From Pseudomonadota bacterium (lineage in GTDB: Bacteria > Desulfobacterota > Desulfobacteria > Desulfobacterales > RPRI01): 64,000 nucleotides of DNA. Positions 1 to 8,660 of this stretch are shown here, one piece after another; the first letter of the stretch is position 1, and the number at the start of each line of letters is the position of its first letter. The notes under the pieces were generated by a model, which saw only the letters and a program-made list of their open reading frames with translations, was not told the DNA's origin and did no database searches. Made by a program: the position numbers and the translations under genes. The stretch covers positions 108,862-172,861 of the forward strand of contig JAHITX010000007.1 of the NCBI GenBank assembly GCA_018817425.1. The letters are read 5' to 3'.

Positions 1-133
1 CTGTCTGACAGGAGCCGTCCTTTAAACGATCCTGGTCTTTGTCACGATCACGGGTTCTGTCGGCAGCATAAAGTTTTCCGATATAATTATCTGTTAAATC
101 TGTCTGACAGGAGCCGTCCTTTAAACGATCCTG
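1..133. repeat. 34-bp direct repeat, two copies 99 bp apart, inside the exported-protein gene
   Basis: Bases 1-34 are repeated exactly at 100-133. The 99-bp period is 33 codons, so the reading frame is kept and each copy encodes QDRLKDGSCQT. The array probably continues to the left of the window. It is a coding repeat rather than an intergenic array. Confidence 0.85.
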
Positions 134-235
134 ACCTTTGGTACGATCACGATCCTGATCCCCGGCAATAACAATACTTGCACTACAGAACAGAACAACC
201 AATACTAAAATTGTTGACTTACGCCAAATTGACAT
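1..235 (-). CDS. Exported protein with internal repeats, N-terminal part (runs off left edge)
   Basis: The ATG at 235 is preceded by a strong AGGAGGA Shine-Dalgarno at 241-247. The first ~25 residues form a signal peptide (MSIWRKSTILVLVVLFCS...) ending near SIVIAG. The mature part is hydrophilic, rich in Asp, Arg and Lys, and carries two copies of the motif QDRLKDGSCQT, 33 residues apart; the intervening stretch contains LTDNYIGKLYAADRTRDRD. The gene continues beyond base 1, so total length and repeat number are unknown. I do not recognise a family. The charged DRDR/DKDQ runs and a single Cys per repeat suggest a periplasmic or surface protein. It is transcribed divergently from the phosphate transporter at 693. 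Confidence 0.75.
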   Translation of the reverse strand, partial: MSIWRKSTILVLVVLFCSASIVIAGDQDRDRTKGQDRLKDGSCQTDLTDNYIGKLYAADRTRDRDKDQDRLKDGSCQT

Positions 236-692
236 GACTCTCCTCCTTTTTGTTAAAATTAGATTTGTTTTTTTACTTAATTTTCACTCCCGGAATAAAA
301 ATAAATGATAATACAAATTATCGTTTTAAAATGATTTACGTCCGACGGCAAAGAAGGTCACATTTTTTTTAAGATCGACATAAAAAATATCGTTATGAAG
401 AATATCATTGTTCTGCCAGTTTAATTCAAATTTCAGGGATGATGTCATATTTGATTTCTATATTTACAAGTTATCTTATATATTTAAAAAAACCTTTTAT
501 AAACTCGTTTTTTTCTTTCCAATAAATAAATTTTATTCTTTACTTTATTCTAATATTTCCCTAACAATACCCAAAAAATTATAAATGTGATTTGTAGATC
601 ATTTTCTTTTTGCTTTAGCTGATCAAATTGATTTTTCACTATACAACCTATTGTAATTAAAAATATATTATAAATATTATACGGATAATTAT
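236..692. other. AT-rich divergent intergenic region
   Basis: No gene is supported here. The region separates the leftward repeat protein from the rightward phosphate transporter and should hold both promoters. A weak sigma70-like pair faces right: TTGTAA at 651-656 and TATTAT at 675-680, only about 13 bases before the transporter ATG, which would leave a very short leader. No pho-box-like array or riboswitch was recognised. Confidence 0.4.
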
Positions 693-2945
693 ATGGAAAT
701 CTATGTATTTGCGGTAGGCATATTGTTTGCCGTGGCAAGTATGGATCTAATTTTTGGTGTCAGCAATGATGCAGTTAATTTTCTTAATTCATCAGTTGGC
801 TCCCGTGTGGCTCCCAGGCATATAATTATGATTGTGGCAAGTCTTGGCATACTTGCTGGTGTTACTTTTTCAGGCGGTATGATGGAGGTAGTCCGAAAAG
901 GGATATTTCATCCCAAATACTTTATTATGCCTGAGTTAATAACAATTTTCCTTGCTGTTATGATAACCGATATACTGCTTCTTGATATTTTCAACACATT
1001 CGGCTTACCCACATCCACAACAGTTTCCATTGTTTTCGAGCTGCTTGGAGCGGCCATTGCCGTATCTATTGTAAAGATCACACACAATGACCAGAGCTTG
1101 ATGGCACTTTTGGAATATATAAATACAGCAAAGGCATTGAGCATAATATCGGGTATACTGCTTTCTGTGTTTATAGCATTTATTTGTGGAGCGTTAGCCC
1201 AGTTTGTTACACGACTGGCTTTTACCTTTGATTATGAAAAAAGGTTGCGCCGCTATGGTGGAGTATGGTGCGGTCTTGCCCTTACGATGATAATATATTT
1301 TATCTTAATCAAGGGCGCAAAAGGGGCATCTTTCATGAGTCCCGATATGGTTGTGTGGATTAAAACCCATACCTGGAATATATTGGGTTATGGTTTTATA
1401 GGTTTTGCATTACTGGCCCAATTTTTAACTTTATTTACAAAATTTAATATTCTAAAGTTCATTGTTCTTGCCGGCACTTTTGCTCTTGCCATGGCCTTTG
1501 CCGCAAATGACCTTGTCAATTTTATCGGCGTTCCTTTAGCCGGATATCATGCATTTACACTGGCCAAAGCCAGCACCGATCCCTTAACCATTCCTATGGC
1601 AGCAATGCAAAATCAAATTCATACCAATACTTTTTTTCTTCTGGGCGCCGGGGGTATTATGGTGCTTACGCTATGGTTATCCCGCAAAGCACGTTCAGTT
1701 ACCAAAACCATGGTTAACTTAAGCCGGCAGGATGAAGGGCTTGAAAGATTTGATACATCCCGATTATCCCGCATTATGGTGCGAACGGTAATCTGGGTAA
1801 TAAATACTTCAAACAAAATTTGCCCGGAATCTATGCGCTTATGGTGCAGTAAAAGATTTGATGCAAGCAATGTTCAGCCCGTTGCTGGATATAATGGTGC
1901 TATTCCTGAATTTGATTTACTCCGTGCAAGTGTCAACCTTGTAGTAGCAAGCGCCCTTGTCTCATTGGCAACCAGCATGAAACTTCCCCTTTCAACTACT
2001 TATGTTACGTTTATGGTCGCCATGGGCGCATCTCTGGCAGATCAGGCCTGGGGTTCTGAAAGTGCCGTCTATCGGGTTACAGGAGTTTTGACCGTTATTG
2101 GCGGATGGTTTTTTACCGCCTTTAGTGCATTTACTATATCATTAATTTTTGCCTTTGTGCTTTCTTACACTAACAAATGGGCAGCTATTGTTCTATTATT
2201 GTCTGTGGTTGGACTTATAATCTTCAGAAATTTCAAGATTCATGGCCACAGGGAAAAAGCGGTTGAAGAGCTGGAATTGTTGGATTTGAAGAGAGTGACC
2301 GATGCCAATTTTGCCGAGCGGACTTGTTTTGAGCATACCGGGCGTTATTTGAAAATAGTCCGGAAAAATCTGACCTTATGTTTTGACGGCATTCTTACCC
2401 AGGATCGTAAGCAATTGAAGGAATTGCGTAGTGGAACAAGCAAAATTCAGACATGGTCCAATATTATAGTGGCTAACATATTTAAGACGCTGCGGCTATT
2501 GCAGCAAGATGAAGCTAAAAACGAAAACGCCGCTAAGTATTCCTATGTTGTCTCCGCATTGCAGGAAATTGCCGAGAGTCTGCGCGATATGATACTTAGA
2601 TGCCATGTGCATACTTCAAACCAGCATTCAGGTCTCTTGCCTGAACAGAAAAAAGAACTTCAACAGGTACAAAAATTTGTTGAGTTGCTGCTTGACGATA
2701 CCTCCCGTATTCTGCTTAACCGTGAAACGTTTCGCTATCGAGAAATTGCGGCTCATTATGTGGCGCTTAAACAATTTCTTGAAGATATTGACCACAAACA
2801 AGTGGAAAGAATTTGCTGTAACGAATCAAAAACCAGGCTTAGCATACTGTTTTACGGTATCAATAATGCCTGTCTGAAAATAAGCGAGCAAACGCTGCAA
2901 CTGCTTAATATATTTGATGATATATTTAAACTGGATAAAGAATGA
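693..2945 (+). CDS. PiT-family inorganic phosphate permease with C-terminal PhoU-like extension
   Basis: 750-aa inner-membrane transporter. Two inverted PiT signatures are visible: GVSNDAVNFLNSSVGSRVA near residue 22 and FAANDLVNFIGVPLAGYHAF near residue 270, each in place of the usual GANDVANA-type motif. About ten hydrophobic segments fill the first ~525 residues. The last ~220 residues are soluble, helical and charged, resembling the PhoU-like tails of long PiT proteins, so regulation by a built-in domain is plausible. The length is well above the ~420-500 aa of PitA but typical of the extended subfamily. Expected function is Pi uptake coupled to H+ or Na+. The start lacks a strong Shine-Dalgarno (ACGGATAAT only). 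It is a single-gene unit. Confidence 0.88.
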   Translation: MEIYVFAVGILFAVASMDLIFGVSNDAVNFLNSSVGSRVAPRHIIMIVASLGILAGVTFSGGMMEVVRKGIFHPKYFIMPELITIFLAVMITDILLLDIFNTFGLPTSTTVSIVFELLGAAIAVSIVKITHNDQSLMALLEYINTAKALSIISGILLSVFIAFICGALAQFVTRLAFTFDYEKRLRRYGGVWCGLALTMIIYFILIKGAKGASFMSPDMVVWIKTHTWNILGYGFIGFALLAQFLTLFTKFNILKFIVLAGTFALAMAFAANDLVNFIGVPLAGYHAFTLAKASTDPLTIPMAAMQNQIHTNTFFLLGAGGIMVLTLWLSRKARSVTKTMVNLSRQDEGLERFDTSRLSRIMVRTVIWVINTSNKICPESMRLWCSKRFDASNVQPVAGYNGAIPEFDLLRASVNLVVASALVSLATSMKLPLSTTYVTFMVAMGASLADQAWGSESAVYRVTGVLTVIGGWFFTAFSAFTISLIFAFVLSYTNKWAAIVLLLSVVGLIIFRNFKIHGHREKAVEELELLDLKRVTDANFAERTCFEHTGRYLKIVRKNLTLCFDGILTQDRKQLKELRSGTSKIQTWSNIIVANIFKTLRLLQQDEAKNENAAKYSYVVSALQEIAESLRDMILRCHVHTSNQHSGLLPEQKKELQQVQKFVELLLDDTSRILLNRETFRYREIAAHYVALKQFLEDIDHKQVERICCNESKTRLSILFYGINNACLKISEQTLQLLNIFDDIFKLDKE

Positions 2946-3313
2946 TTTAGTATGAAGCACCCCCTTCAACGGATTATTATAAAATAAATAACGTATAAAC
3001 ACCATAAAGAAAGCTCCACCCAGAGGTATCGAATCATTTAGCCCTGTTACAAGAAAAACTCCGCCCATTTTCTGATTAAATTATGGGCGTTGCACTCGGT
3101 ATATTCAGCTGATCGGCAAAATAGTATAGTATTCTGTTATACGGGATAAGCTGAAACTGTGACATATAGACAGAATGTGTTTGAGACCCATCCCATATTG
3201 AACTGCTTTTGTAACACCTTCAGGAAAAGGGGCGATAAACTGTTTGCCTTCATCGTCTTCAGTGGAGCCTTAAGCCGGACCATTATCTGGAGTTGATCCA
3301 ACAAAGGCCCCAG
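2946..3313. other. Non-coding stretch between the phosphate transporter and the IS21 remnant
   Basis: No convincing gene. A minus-strand open frame (3068 to 2826) overlaps the end of the transporter and has no ribosome binding site. Sequence from about 3230 onwards begins to look like decayed transposase DNA, but the clear homology starts at 3314. No terminator with a good T-run was seen directly after the transporter stop. Confidence 0.4.
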
Positions 3314-3662
3314 GCCTTTTTCTCGGCACGTCCTATCCGGCAATGGCGCAGCAGTTGGCCGAACTGTCTGGAACGGCTTTTAGAACTTTTCATAAAAAAG
3401 CAGGGAGCTACAAAAGGTGTTAAAGATTTTATCTCCGTATTAATGCTGTAACAAGGACCATGACACCAAGATAATTGAAACAGCCATAGAAAAAGCCCTT
3501 TATGCCAATACCGGATTAAGCGATGCGGTAAAACATATTTTGCTAAATGGCCAGGTTACCCATTTTGGTTCTTTGGAAAATTGGCACACATTTCCACCTC
3601 CAGATGTTTCTGTTTATCAACAGATCGGAGGTTATACATTCGCTTTCACTCCTTTTTTTTAA
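3314..3662 (+). pseudogene. IS21-family transposase (IstA) C-terminal remnant, frameshifted
   Basis: Translation from 3314 gives a recognisable IstA C-terminus: WPNCLERLLELF, then KKQGATKGVKDFISVLML, ending in a stop at 3449-3451. One base later in register the homology resumes (KDHDTKIIETAIEKALYAN, LSDAVKHILLN, then WHTFPPPDVSVYQQIGG), consistent with a single extra A near 3450. The W-x3-PPPDxSxY ending is characteristic of IS21 IstA. No IstB helper and no 5' part of IstA are present, so the copy is dead. Its last bases overlap the 3' end of the small minus-strand gene at 3646. Confidence 0.8.
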
Positions 3663-3864
3663 ACCATCTGCAACCAACGGTAACAAGCAAAACAGCCAGA
3701 CCTATGCCGCCGCATCCTAAACAGGATGAGCAATTCCCGCCATTGCACTTAGACAAAGCCGCCAGACCGGCCAAACCGCTTGAAGCGCCGAGCACTCCGA
3801 ACAGGAACGTTTCCTTGATCTTCTTCCGGGTTAAAGCTTTAAATTCATGTTTATCCGCGTTCAT
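3646..3864 (-). CDS. Small Cys/Gly-rich membrane protein
   Basis: 72 aa from the ATG at 3864, chosen because AGGA lies 7 bases upstream; a longer frame from 3906 has no such signal. After a charged start (MNADKHEFKALTRKKIKETF) there are two hydrophobic segments separated by a Cys-rich loop, CNGGNCSSCLGCGG, and a KKKE tail. The loop could bind a metal or an Fe-S cluster. No named family was recognised. It lies about 180 bp downstream of the polyferredoxin gene on the same strand and its Cys content fits that redox operon, so I infer it is an accessory membrane component, though co-transcription is not proven. Confidence 0.55.
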   Translation of the reverse strand: MNADKHEFKALTRKKIKETFLFGVLGASSGLAGLAALSKCNGGNCSSCLGCGGIGLAVLLVTVGCRWFKKKE

Positions 3865-4047
3865 CTGTTTATCCTGTAAAATGGAGGGCGGCTGTGTAAC
3901 CCACATAAGCGCTAAGTTAGTTTATTAAGTTCATCAATAAAAACGATCCTCGATATCATACCGTTTATCTTCCTTCGACATTCATTATTCCTTGTTCTAA
4001 ATTCGATATTCAAATTACTTTCATATAATTGCTATAGTTTAATTGAC

Positions 4048-4926
4048 TTAACGCTTATGTGTTTGCCCCCCCGGCACGCGGCTCAACAATCCTGGCTCCA
4101 CCTTTCCAAAGGTAATAGCGCCCTGAGGACAGGCCGTTAAGCAGTTCCCGCAGGGCATACACGAAAGATGGTCGATACGTGCCGTATCATTGATCTCAAC
4201 GGCCCAGACTGGACATACTTCTTTGCATTTGCCGCAGCCATTACATTTTTCGGCAGATATAAAAAATCTTTTGCCAAACCGTTGGCCAAACCGGTTTGAA
4301 AGGGCATCCAGCGCTCCAATGGGGCATAGCAAATTGCAGTATCCCCTTCCTCCTTTTGCCAGAAATCCAAGTAAAACCACTAAACCAAGATTGATGATTC
4401 CTGCCGTCCTGAAAAAGTAGGCAAGATCCGCAGGGGAAAAGGCCGCACCAAACATTCGGGGAATTGTGGCAAAATTACAGTAGTTACAGCAAAGACTGCC
4501 GATTCCAAATGCCGCCGCTAAAAAATATACGGACAAATACCCGTACCGGAAGGCCGGTGCCGGAATCCTGGAAAAATCGATTTTAAGAAACCGTGGAACT
4601 AGGCGGCTTCCCAACTCCATAGCCCCGCCCACCGGGCATAAGTGGCTGCACCAGTAACGCCCCCAAAATAAGGTGGATATCAGAACCCCAAACACCAGGG
4701 CAACTCCCATATAACTTCTCAGATATCCTGCAAAATAGGCACTTGCTGATATACCATTGCGCCAGACAAAAAACATACGGGGACACCATGTGCCGCAAAA
4801 ATTGCTGTCTGCTGTAAATTGGAAAACAAAGGATAAGGGCGGCAAAAACAAGAAAAGAGACAGAAGCATAATCGCAAACCTATACCTTGTCATAAAACCC
4901 TTTTCAGTGCGGGTAAACGGTTTCAT
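4048..4926 (-). CDS. NapH/NosR/CcoG-like membrane polyferredoxin
   Basis: About 292 aa from the ATG at 4926, which overlaps the upstream gene by 23 bp and has GGAAAA upstream; the ATG at 4893 (AAGGG, 4-base spacing) is an alternative. Around five hydrophobic segments alternate with two CxxxCP motifs, CSHLCPVGG and CNLLCPIGAL, the hallmark of NapH/NosR membrane ferredoxins. The C-terminus carries two classic 4Fe-4S motifs, CNGCGKCKEVCP and CMPCGNCLTACP. Such proteins move electrons between the quinone pool and the periplasm. No nap or nos genes are nearby; instead it follows a TonB receptor and an exported protein, suggesting electron supply for periplasmic reduction of an imported metal complex or cofactor (inference). 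Confidence 0.85.
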   Translation of the reverse strand: MKPFTRTEKGFMTRYRFAIMLLSLFLFLPPLSFVFQFTADSNFCGTWCPRMFFVWRNGISASAYFAGYLRSYMGVALVFGVLISTLFWGRYWCSHLCPVGGAMELGSRLVPRFLKIDFSRIPAPAFRYGYLSVYFLAAAFGIGSLCCNYCNFATIPRMFGAAFSPADLAYFFRTAGIINLGLVVLLGFLAKGGRGYCNLLCPIGALDALSNRFGQRFGKRFFISAEKCNGCGKCKEVCPVWAVEINDTARIDHLSCMPCGNCLTACPQGAITFGKVEPGLLSRVPGGQTHKR

Positions 4927-5431
4927 CTGTGTTTTCCTTTTCCTTAAAGATAATTGGGACGCGCAACAGGGAATTACCGGACCCGGTATCGTAGAATGCC
5001 AATGAATATTTTTTGCCAACTGTTTTATGGTTTGGGTCCGTTAATTTGTTTTTGCCGGATACAGGTCTCATAACAAGCCAAAGGGAAATGCGATCTCCAG
5101 GTTTAAGATCATAGAAGATATTATCCTGAAATCTTGGTTTATCGCGAAAACCCATATCCACAATTGGTTCCGCCGAAAAAAGTTCATAATTCATGGGCAA
5201 ACTCCCTTCCAGAACCACCCGTGCATCTCCATGATAAGGAGGCAGAATTTTTGCCGTAACAATCTGTGTATAACGCTTTTTACCGCCTGTATAGTAGGAT
5301 GGGTGCCGGGCTTTTCCTCCCCGTTCGGAAATCAGCCCTATGGCATGGCCGGAATCGCCCCACCGGTAAACGGCGGCAAAAAGTGAAAGCCCGGCAGAAA
5401 GTATAAACACCAGGGTTTTTTTGTATCGCAT
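4904..5431 (-). CDS. Exported protein of unknown function in the TonB/polyferredoxin operon
   Basis: 175 aa with an N-terminal signal or anchor segment (KKTLVFILSAGLSLFAAVY) followed by a soluble, probably beta-rich domain. AAAGG lies 7 bases before the ATG. It starts 10 bases after the receptor stop and its end overlaps the polyferredoxin start, so the three genes are almost certainly one operon. No catalytic motif or family was recognised; there is a single DPNH stretch and few Cys. A periplasmic binding or chaperone role between the outer-membrane receptor and the membrane ferredoxin is the simplest inference. Confidence 0.65.
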   Translation of the reverse strand: MRYKKTLVFILSAGLSLFAAVYRWGDSGHAIGLISERGGKARHPSYYTGGKKRYTQIVTAKILPPYHGDARVVLEGSLPMNYELFSAEPIVDMGFRDKPRFQDNIFYDLKPGDRISLWLVMRPVSGKNKLTDPNHKTVGKKYSLAFYDTGSGNSLLRVPIIFKEKENTDETVYPH

Positions 5432-5441
5432 TTGTTAACCT

Positions 5442-7607
5442 TTAGAATTTGCAAGTTAAGCGGAGCATAAGAGTCCGGGGAGACGCCGGTGTGTAACGAA
5501 TAACACCCCGTGTATCTTTTTGTACCTCAACAGCATAGAATTCATCAAACAGATTGCGCGCATCAAGACTTATGTCGATTGATCCGATTTCATAGGCAAT
5601 CATGGCGTTGGTAACGAATTCGTAGCCTTCGTATTTTTCGGAATTGGCATTATCTATATAATAGGAACCCCAATAAAGGGTTTCAATTCTGAATCGAAAA
5701 CCGGACGGATGACGATAGGAGCCGGAAAAAGAGAATTGATTTTCCGGCACAAATGGCAAGGTGTTGCCGTTTGTGTCCAGATTGATTACCGTCCCATTCA
5801 CATTGATCGGTTCGGAAAATTCATCAAAGGTGTAATCCGTATAAGAATAAGCACCTCCAACTTTGAGCGCGGGTGTGACAAACCAGTAACAGGAAAATTC
5901 AAACCCTTTTTTGTTCGTTTTTCCTGAGTTCACATACTGCGTTTCACCGCCGGTTCCAATTACCTGAACAACTTCATTTTTAACCGGGGAAAAGTAAAAG
6001 GCCGTATCCAATGACCAGCGCGGGTGACGCGCCTTTAAGCCTATTTCATAATTATAGATTTTGACCGTATCCAGTTCAGGGTTCTCGCTCAACTCGCTCT
6101 CGGTTGGGGTCTGGATGCCCCTGGAAAACTGAGTATAGATGTTCAAACCCTCAATCAGCTTATAGGAAATTCCCAACCGGGGGCTAAAATCGCTGAAGGA
6201 TTTATCAATATCTTCCGGATCAGAAGCCAGAATGTAAGTTCCGGCAGAATAGTCAAAGGTTTCTGATCTGGAACCGGTAATGTCGAATTTCACCTCATCG
6301 TAACGTAAGCCCAGATCCATGATACACCGGTCGGTGGGTTGAAATGACTCCTGGGCATAAATACCGTATAGATCCGTTTTTCTGTCTTGAGTTTCAATAA
6401 GTTCGCCACGGGTATCGGAGAGTACTTCTGTAATCCGGCCCCCGAATCCGGTGGCATACTGTGCGTATTTGTAATAATCAGTTTCCTGATCATCAAACCG
6501 GCCTGTCACACCAAAGGTCAGGGTTCCGGGCCTGTCTGCAAGTTGATGGGAATGATTGGCCTGTAGGTCCATGCCGTAGGTATTAGTATCCGCATGGTTG
6601 ATTCTCCCGGTCACAGGATGGCGATGATTCCATGAATTGATAAAAAAAACCGGTTGCAGTTCAACGCTGCCTATCTGCTTGGTCCATCTTGAGTAAAAGA
6701 AAAAGATCTCCGAATACCGGCCGGAATACTGCCAAGGCCCTTCGGTCTCCCTGGCTTTACCGGTCTTTAAGTATTCTTTGAACATGTCCTGATCCAGTTT
6801 GCCCGGCAATTGAATGGATGCGTCCGTATAACCGAAATAATTTTCAAGGGTCGATCCGTCCTCAAACATAAGGGATGCCTGTACCGAACCCTGTGTGCTC
6901 TCAAACTCATTCCATCTGCGCCAGTCGTTATCGGTTTCACGCCTGCTGGCACTGACAGTGTAATAGAACATATCTCCTGTATTGCCGGAAAAAGACAGAT
7001 GACCATTAAAGGCATTGGATTCACCAACGCCAAGTTTAGCAATCCCGCCTTCCCGCTCAAAAGGGCTTTTGGTGATGATATTGATCACACCGCCTGCCGC
7101 ATTGGCTCCCCACAGGGTTGAATTCGGGCCTTTGACCACCTCGACCTGCTTGATCAGTTGTGTGTCTATGAAATCCAGACGTGTAAAACTGTCAGGGTCG
7201 GTTATTGGCACACCATCCATAAGCACCATGATATCCCTGACACCGTACCGGGCCTTCAGACCCGACCCACGGATAATTAGCCGGGAGTCGTACCCCTGAT
7301 TCGGAGATTCTATCAGTACTCCTGGCATTCCTTCCAGAACCTCCTTAATATTGAACATCCGGGTATTTTCTATTTCATTTTCATCGGCAATTTCCACGCT
7401 GGCAGGGATTTCCAGAGTTTGTCTTTTCAAGCGTGTAGCAGTAACACTGACTTCTTCCAGCATATGTTCCTGCGCCTTGTCTTCTTCCGAATAAACAGGG
7501 CAGGCAGTAATTAATAGGATTATAATAAATAAGAAAACGCCATTTAAAACTCTTACAGCAGTTCTGTGATCATCTGGGCAATGTAATACTTTATATCTTT
7601 TTTTCAT
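5442..7607 (-). CDS. TonB-dependent outer-membrane receptor
   Basis: 721 aa. Signal sequence in the first ~40 residues, then a TonB-box-like EEVSVTATR, a plug domain ([67 protein letters not shown]) to about residue 180, and a 22-strand-type barrel ending in a terminal Phe (LMLRLTCKF). Architecture matches siderophore, cobalamin or heme receptors; the ligand cannot be read from the sequence. The start overlaps the end of the upstream Cys-rich gene by 17 bp, implying translational coupling. No Fur box or cobalamin riboswitch was recognised upstream of the operon. Confidence 0.9.
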   Translation of the reverse strand: MKKRYKVLHCPDDHRTAVRVLNGVFLFIIILLITACPVYSEEDKAQEHMLEEVSVTATRLKRQTLEIPASVEIADENEIENTRMFNIKEVLEGMPGVLIESPNQGYDSRLIIRGSGLKARYGVRDIMVLMDGVPITDPDSFTRLDFIDTQLIKQVEVVKGPNSTLWGANAAGGVINIITKSPFEREGGIAKLGVGESNAFNGHLSFSGNTGDMFYYTVSASRRETDNDWRRWNEFESTQGSVQASLMFEDGSTLENYFGYTDASIQLPGKLDQDMFKEYLKTGKARETEGPWQYSGRYSEIFFFYSRWTKQIGSVELQPVFFINSWNHRHPVTGRINHADTNTYGMDLQANHSHQLADRPGTLTFGVTGRFDDQETDYYKYAQYATGFGGRITEVLSDTRGELIETQDRKTDLYGIYAQESFQPTDRCIMDLGLRYDEVKFDITGSRSETFDYSAGTYILASDPEDIDKSFSDFSPRLGISYKLIEGLNIYTQFSRGIQTPTESELSENPELDTVKIYNYEIGLKARHPRWSLDTAFYFSPVKNEVVQVIGTGGETQYVNSGKTNKKGFEFSCYWFVTPALKVGGAYSYTDYTFDEFSEPINVNGTVINLDTNGNTLPFVPENQFSFSGSYRHPSGFRFRIETLYWGSYYIDNANSEKYEGYEFVTNAMIAYEIGSIDISLDARNLFDEFYAVEVQKDTRGVIRYTPASPRTLMLRLTCKF

Positions 7608-7794
7608 TTACCAAACGCGCAAAGTGTTCAAAAGATCTGTCATATGTTTTTTCCGCATCAGCGGAAAAACAGCATCCGGGCAGTTGTCTGCTTTTAAGAT
7701 GATATTTCAAGCATTCGCAGCAATAGCCTTTTCGTTTACAAGGCTCATAACTACAGTTACATGTTGTGAGATTCTTATCGACTTTACATTCCAT
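7591..7794 (-). CDS. Small Cys-rich protein, DUF6485-like
   Basis: 67 aa with eight or more Cys, beginning [19 protein letters not shown] and continuing [12 protein letters not shown], then PGCCF and a YDRSFEHF end. This pattern matches the DUF6485 family of small, probably zinc- or Fe-S-binding proteins common in anaerobes. AAGGAG lies 10 bases upstream of the ATG. It is the first gene of the TonB operon and overlaps the receptor start. A cytoplasmic metal-binding or sensing role is possible but unproven. Confidence 0.75.
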   Translation of the reverse strand: MECKVDKNLTTCNCSYEPCKRKGYCCECLKYHLKSRQLPGCCFSADAEKTYDRSFEHFARLVNEKKI

Positions 7795-7801
7795 AATACT
7801 A

Positions 7802-8617
7802 TCACTCCTTTTTTTTTATAACTTCGTCTGCCAGCCTTTTTACTTCTTTAAGATACATCTCCATCCCTACTGCAAAAATAGTATTATGATCTGCATCCGG
7901 TATTTTAAGAAATTTCTTGTTTGGTGAAGAGCTTGCATCAAAAAGCGCCTGCCCGGCACTAAAGGGAATAATATGATCATATTCGGCATGTATGATAAGT
8001 ACCGGTTTAGCAAAATTTCGCATATTATCTATATTATGAAGATCGTGTTTCTCATCGATTCCCAACCTGTGGATATCAACTCCTATAAGACTTAACAGCG
8101 GAAGGACATTGGCAAATCCGCTTTCTATTATAAGACCGTCTATCTCATTTTGATAATGTCCGGCAAGTTCAAGAGCAGAAGCACTCCCAAGAGATCTTCC
8201 CATAACAATTATCGGCCCGGAATAGTCTTTTTGCTTAAGCCACTGCATTATGTATTCGAATATCACATGACAGTCGCGCATCATGTTTGTAACTGTAGGA
8301 GTTCCTGCTGAGCGACCGTAACCCCTGTAGTCCACAGGAAGAAAGTTGAAACCTATTTTTGTATATACAGGACCTAAGTCATCATAGTCTGAAACGATTT
8401 CACCGTTTCCGTGAAAATAAAGGATCACGGGAGCAGATTTTTCAGCGCTGTGCAGTTTCGCTCCAATAGATATGCCGTTTTCAACAGGAATAAATATATC
8501 TTCCACATCTTTTGAAAATGTTAAAGAGTCTCCCCAATCCGGCCTTGGATGAAAAAGAAGCGCCAATATCTCCGGCTGGTCAAGTGAAGAATAATCGGCT
8601 TTGGAAAAATCGTTCAT
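7802..8617 (-). CDS. Alpha/beta hydrolase
   Basis: 271 aa, no signal peptide. The oxyanion-hole segment YFHGNGE, the nucleophile elbow GRSLGS (Ser of GxSxG), an acidic residue in HAEYDHIIP and the catalytic His in DADHNT are all present in the right order, so it should be an active serine hydrolase (esterase or peptidase-like; substrate unknown). GGAGG is 7 bases upstream of the start. It ends 7 bases before the DUF6485-like gene, so it may be the head of the following operon or merely adjacent. Confidence 0.85.
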   Translation of the reverse strand: MNDFSKADYSSLDQPEILALLFHPRPDWGDSLTFSKDVEDIFIPVENGISIGAKLHSAEKSAPVILYFHGNGEIVSDYDDLGPVYTKIGFNFLPVDYRGYGRSAGTPTVTNMMRDCHVIFEYIMQWLKQKDYSGPIIVMGRSLGSASALELAGHYQNEIDGLIIESGFANVLPLLSLIGVDIHRLGIDEKHDLHNIDNMRNFAKPVLIIHAEYDHIIPFSAGQALFDASSSPNKKFLKIPDADHNTIFAVGMEMYLKEVKRLADEVIKKKE

Positions 8618-8660
8618 ATGTTAACCTCCATTATTTTATTTAACTTGCTGCTCTTTTACT

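Noticed and set aside
1..133. Direct repeats as a CRISPR array
   Set aside because: The period keeps a reading frame, the copies are coding and there are no variable spacers of uniform length.
2826..3068. Minus-strand open frame overlapping the phosphate transporter end
   Set aside because: No ribosome binding site and most of it mirrors the transporter coding strand.
4048..4926. Calling the polyferredoxin NapH or NosR
   Set aside because: No periplasmic nitrate reductase or nitrous oxide reductase genes are near it.
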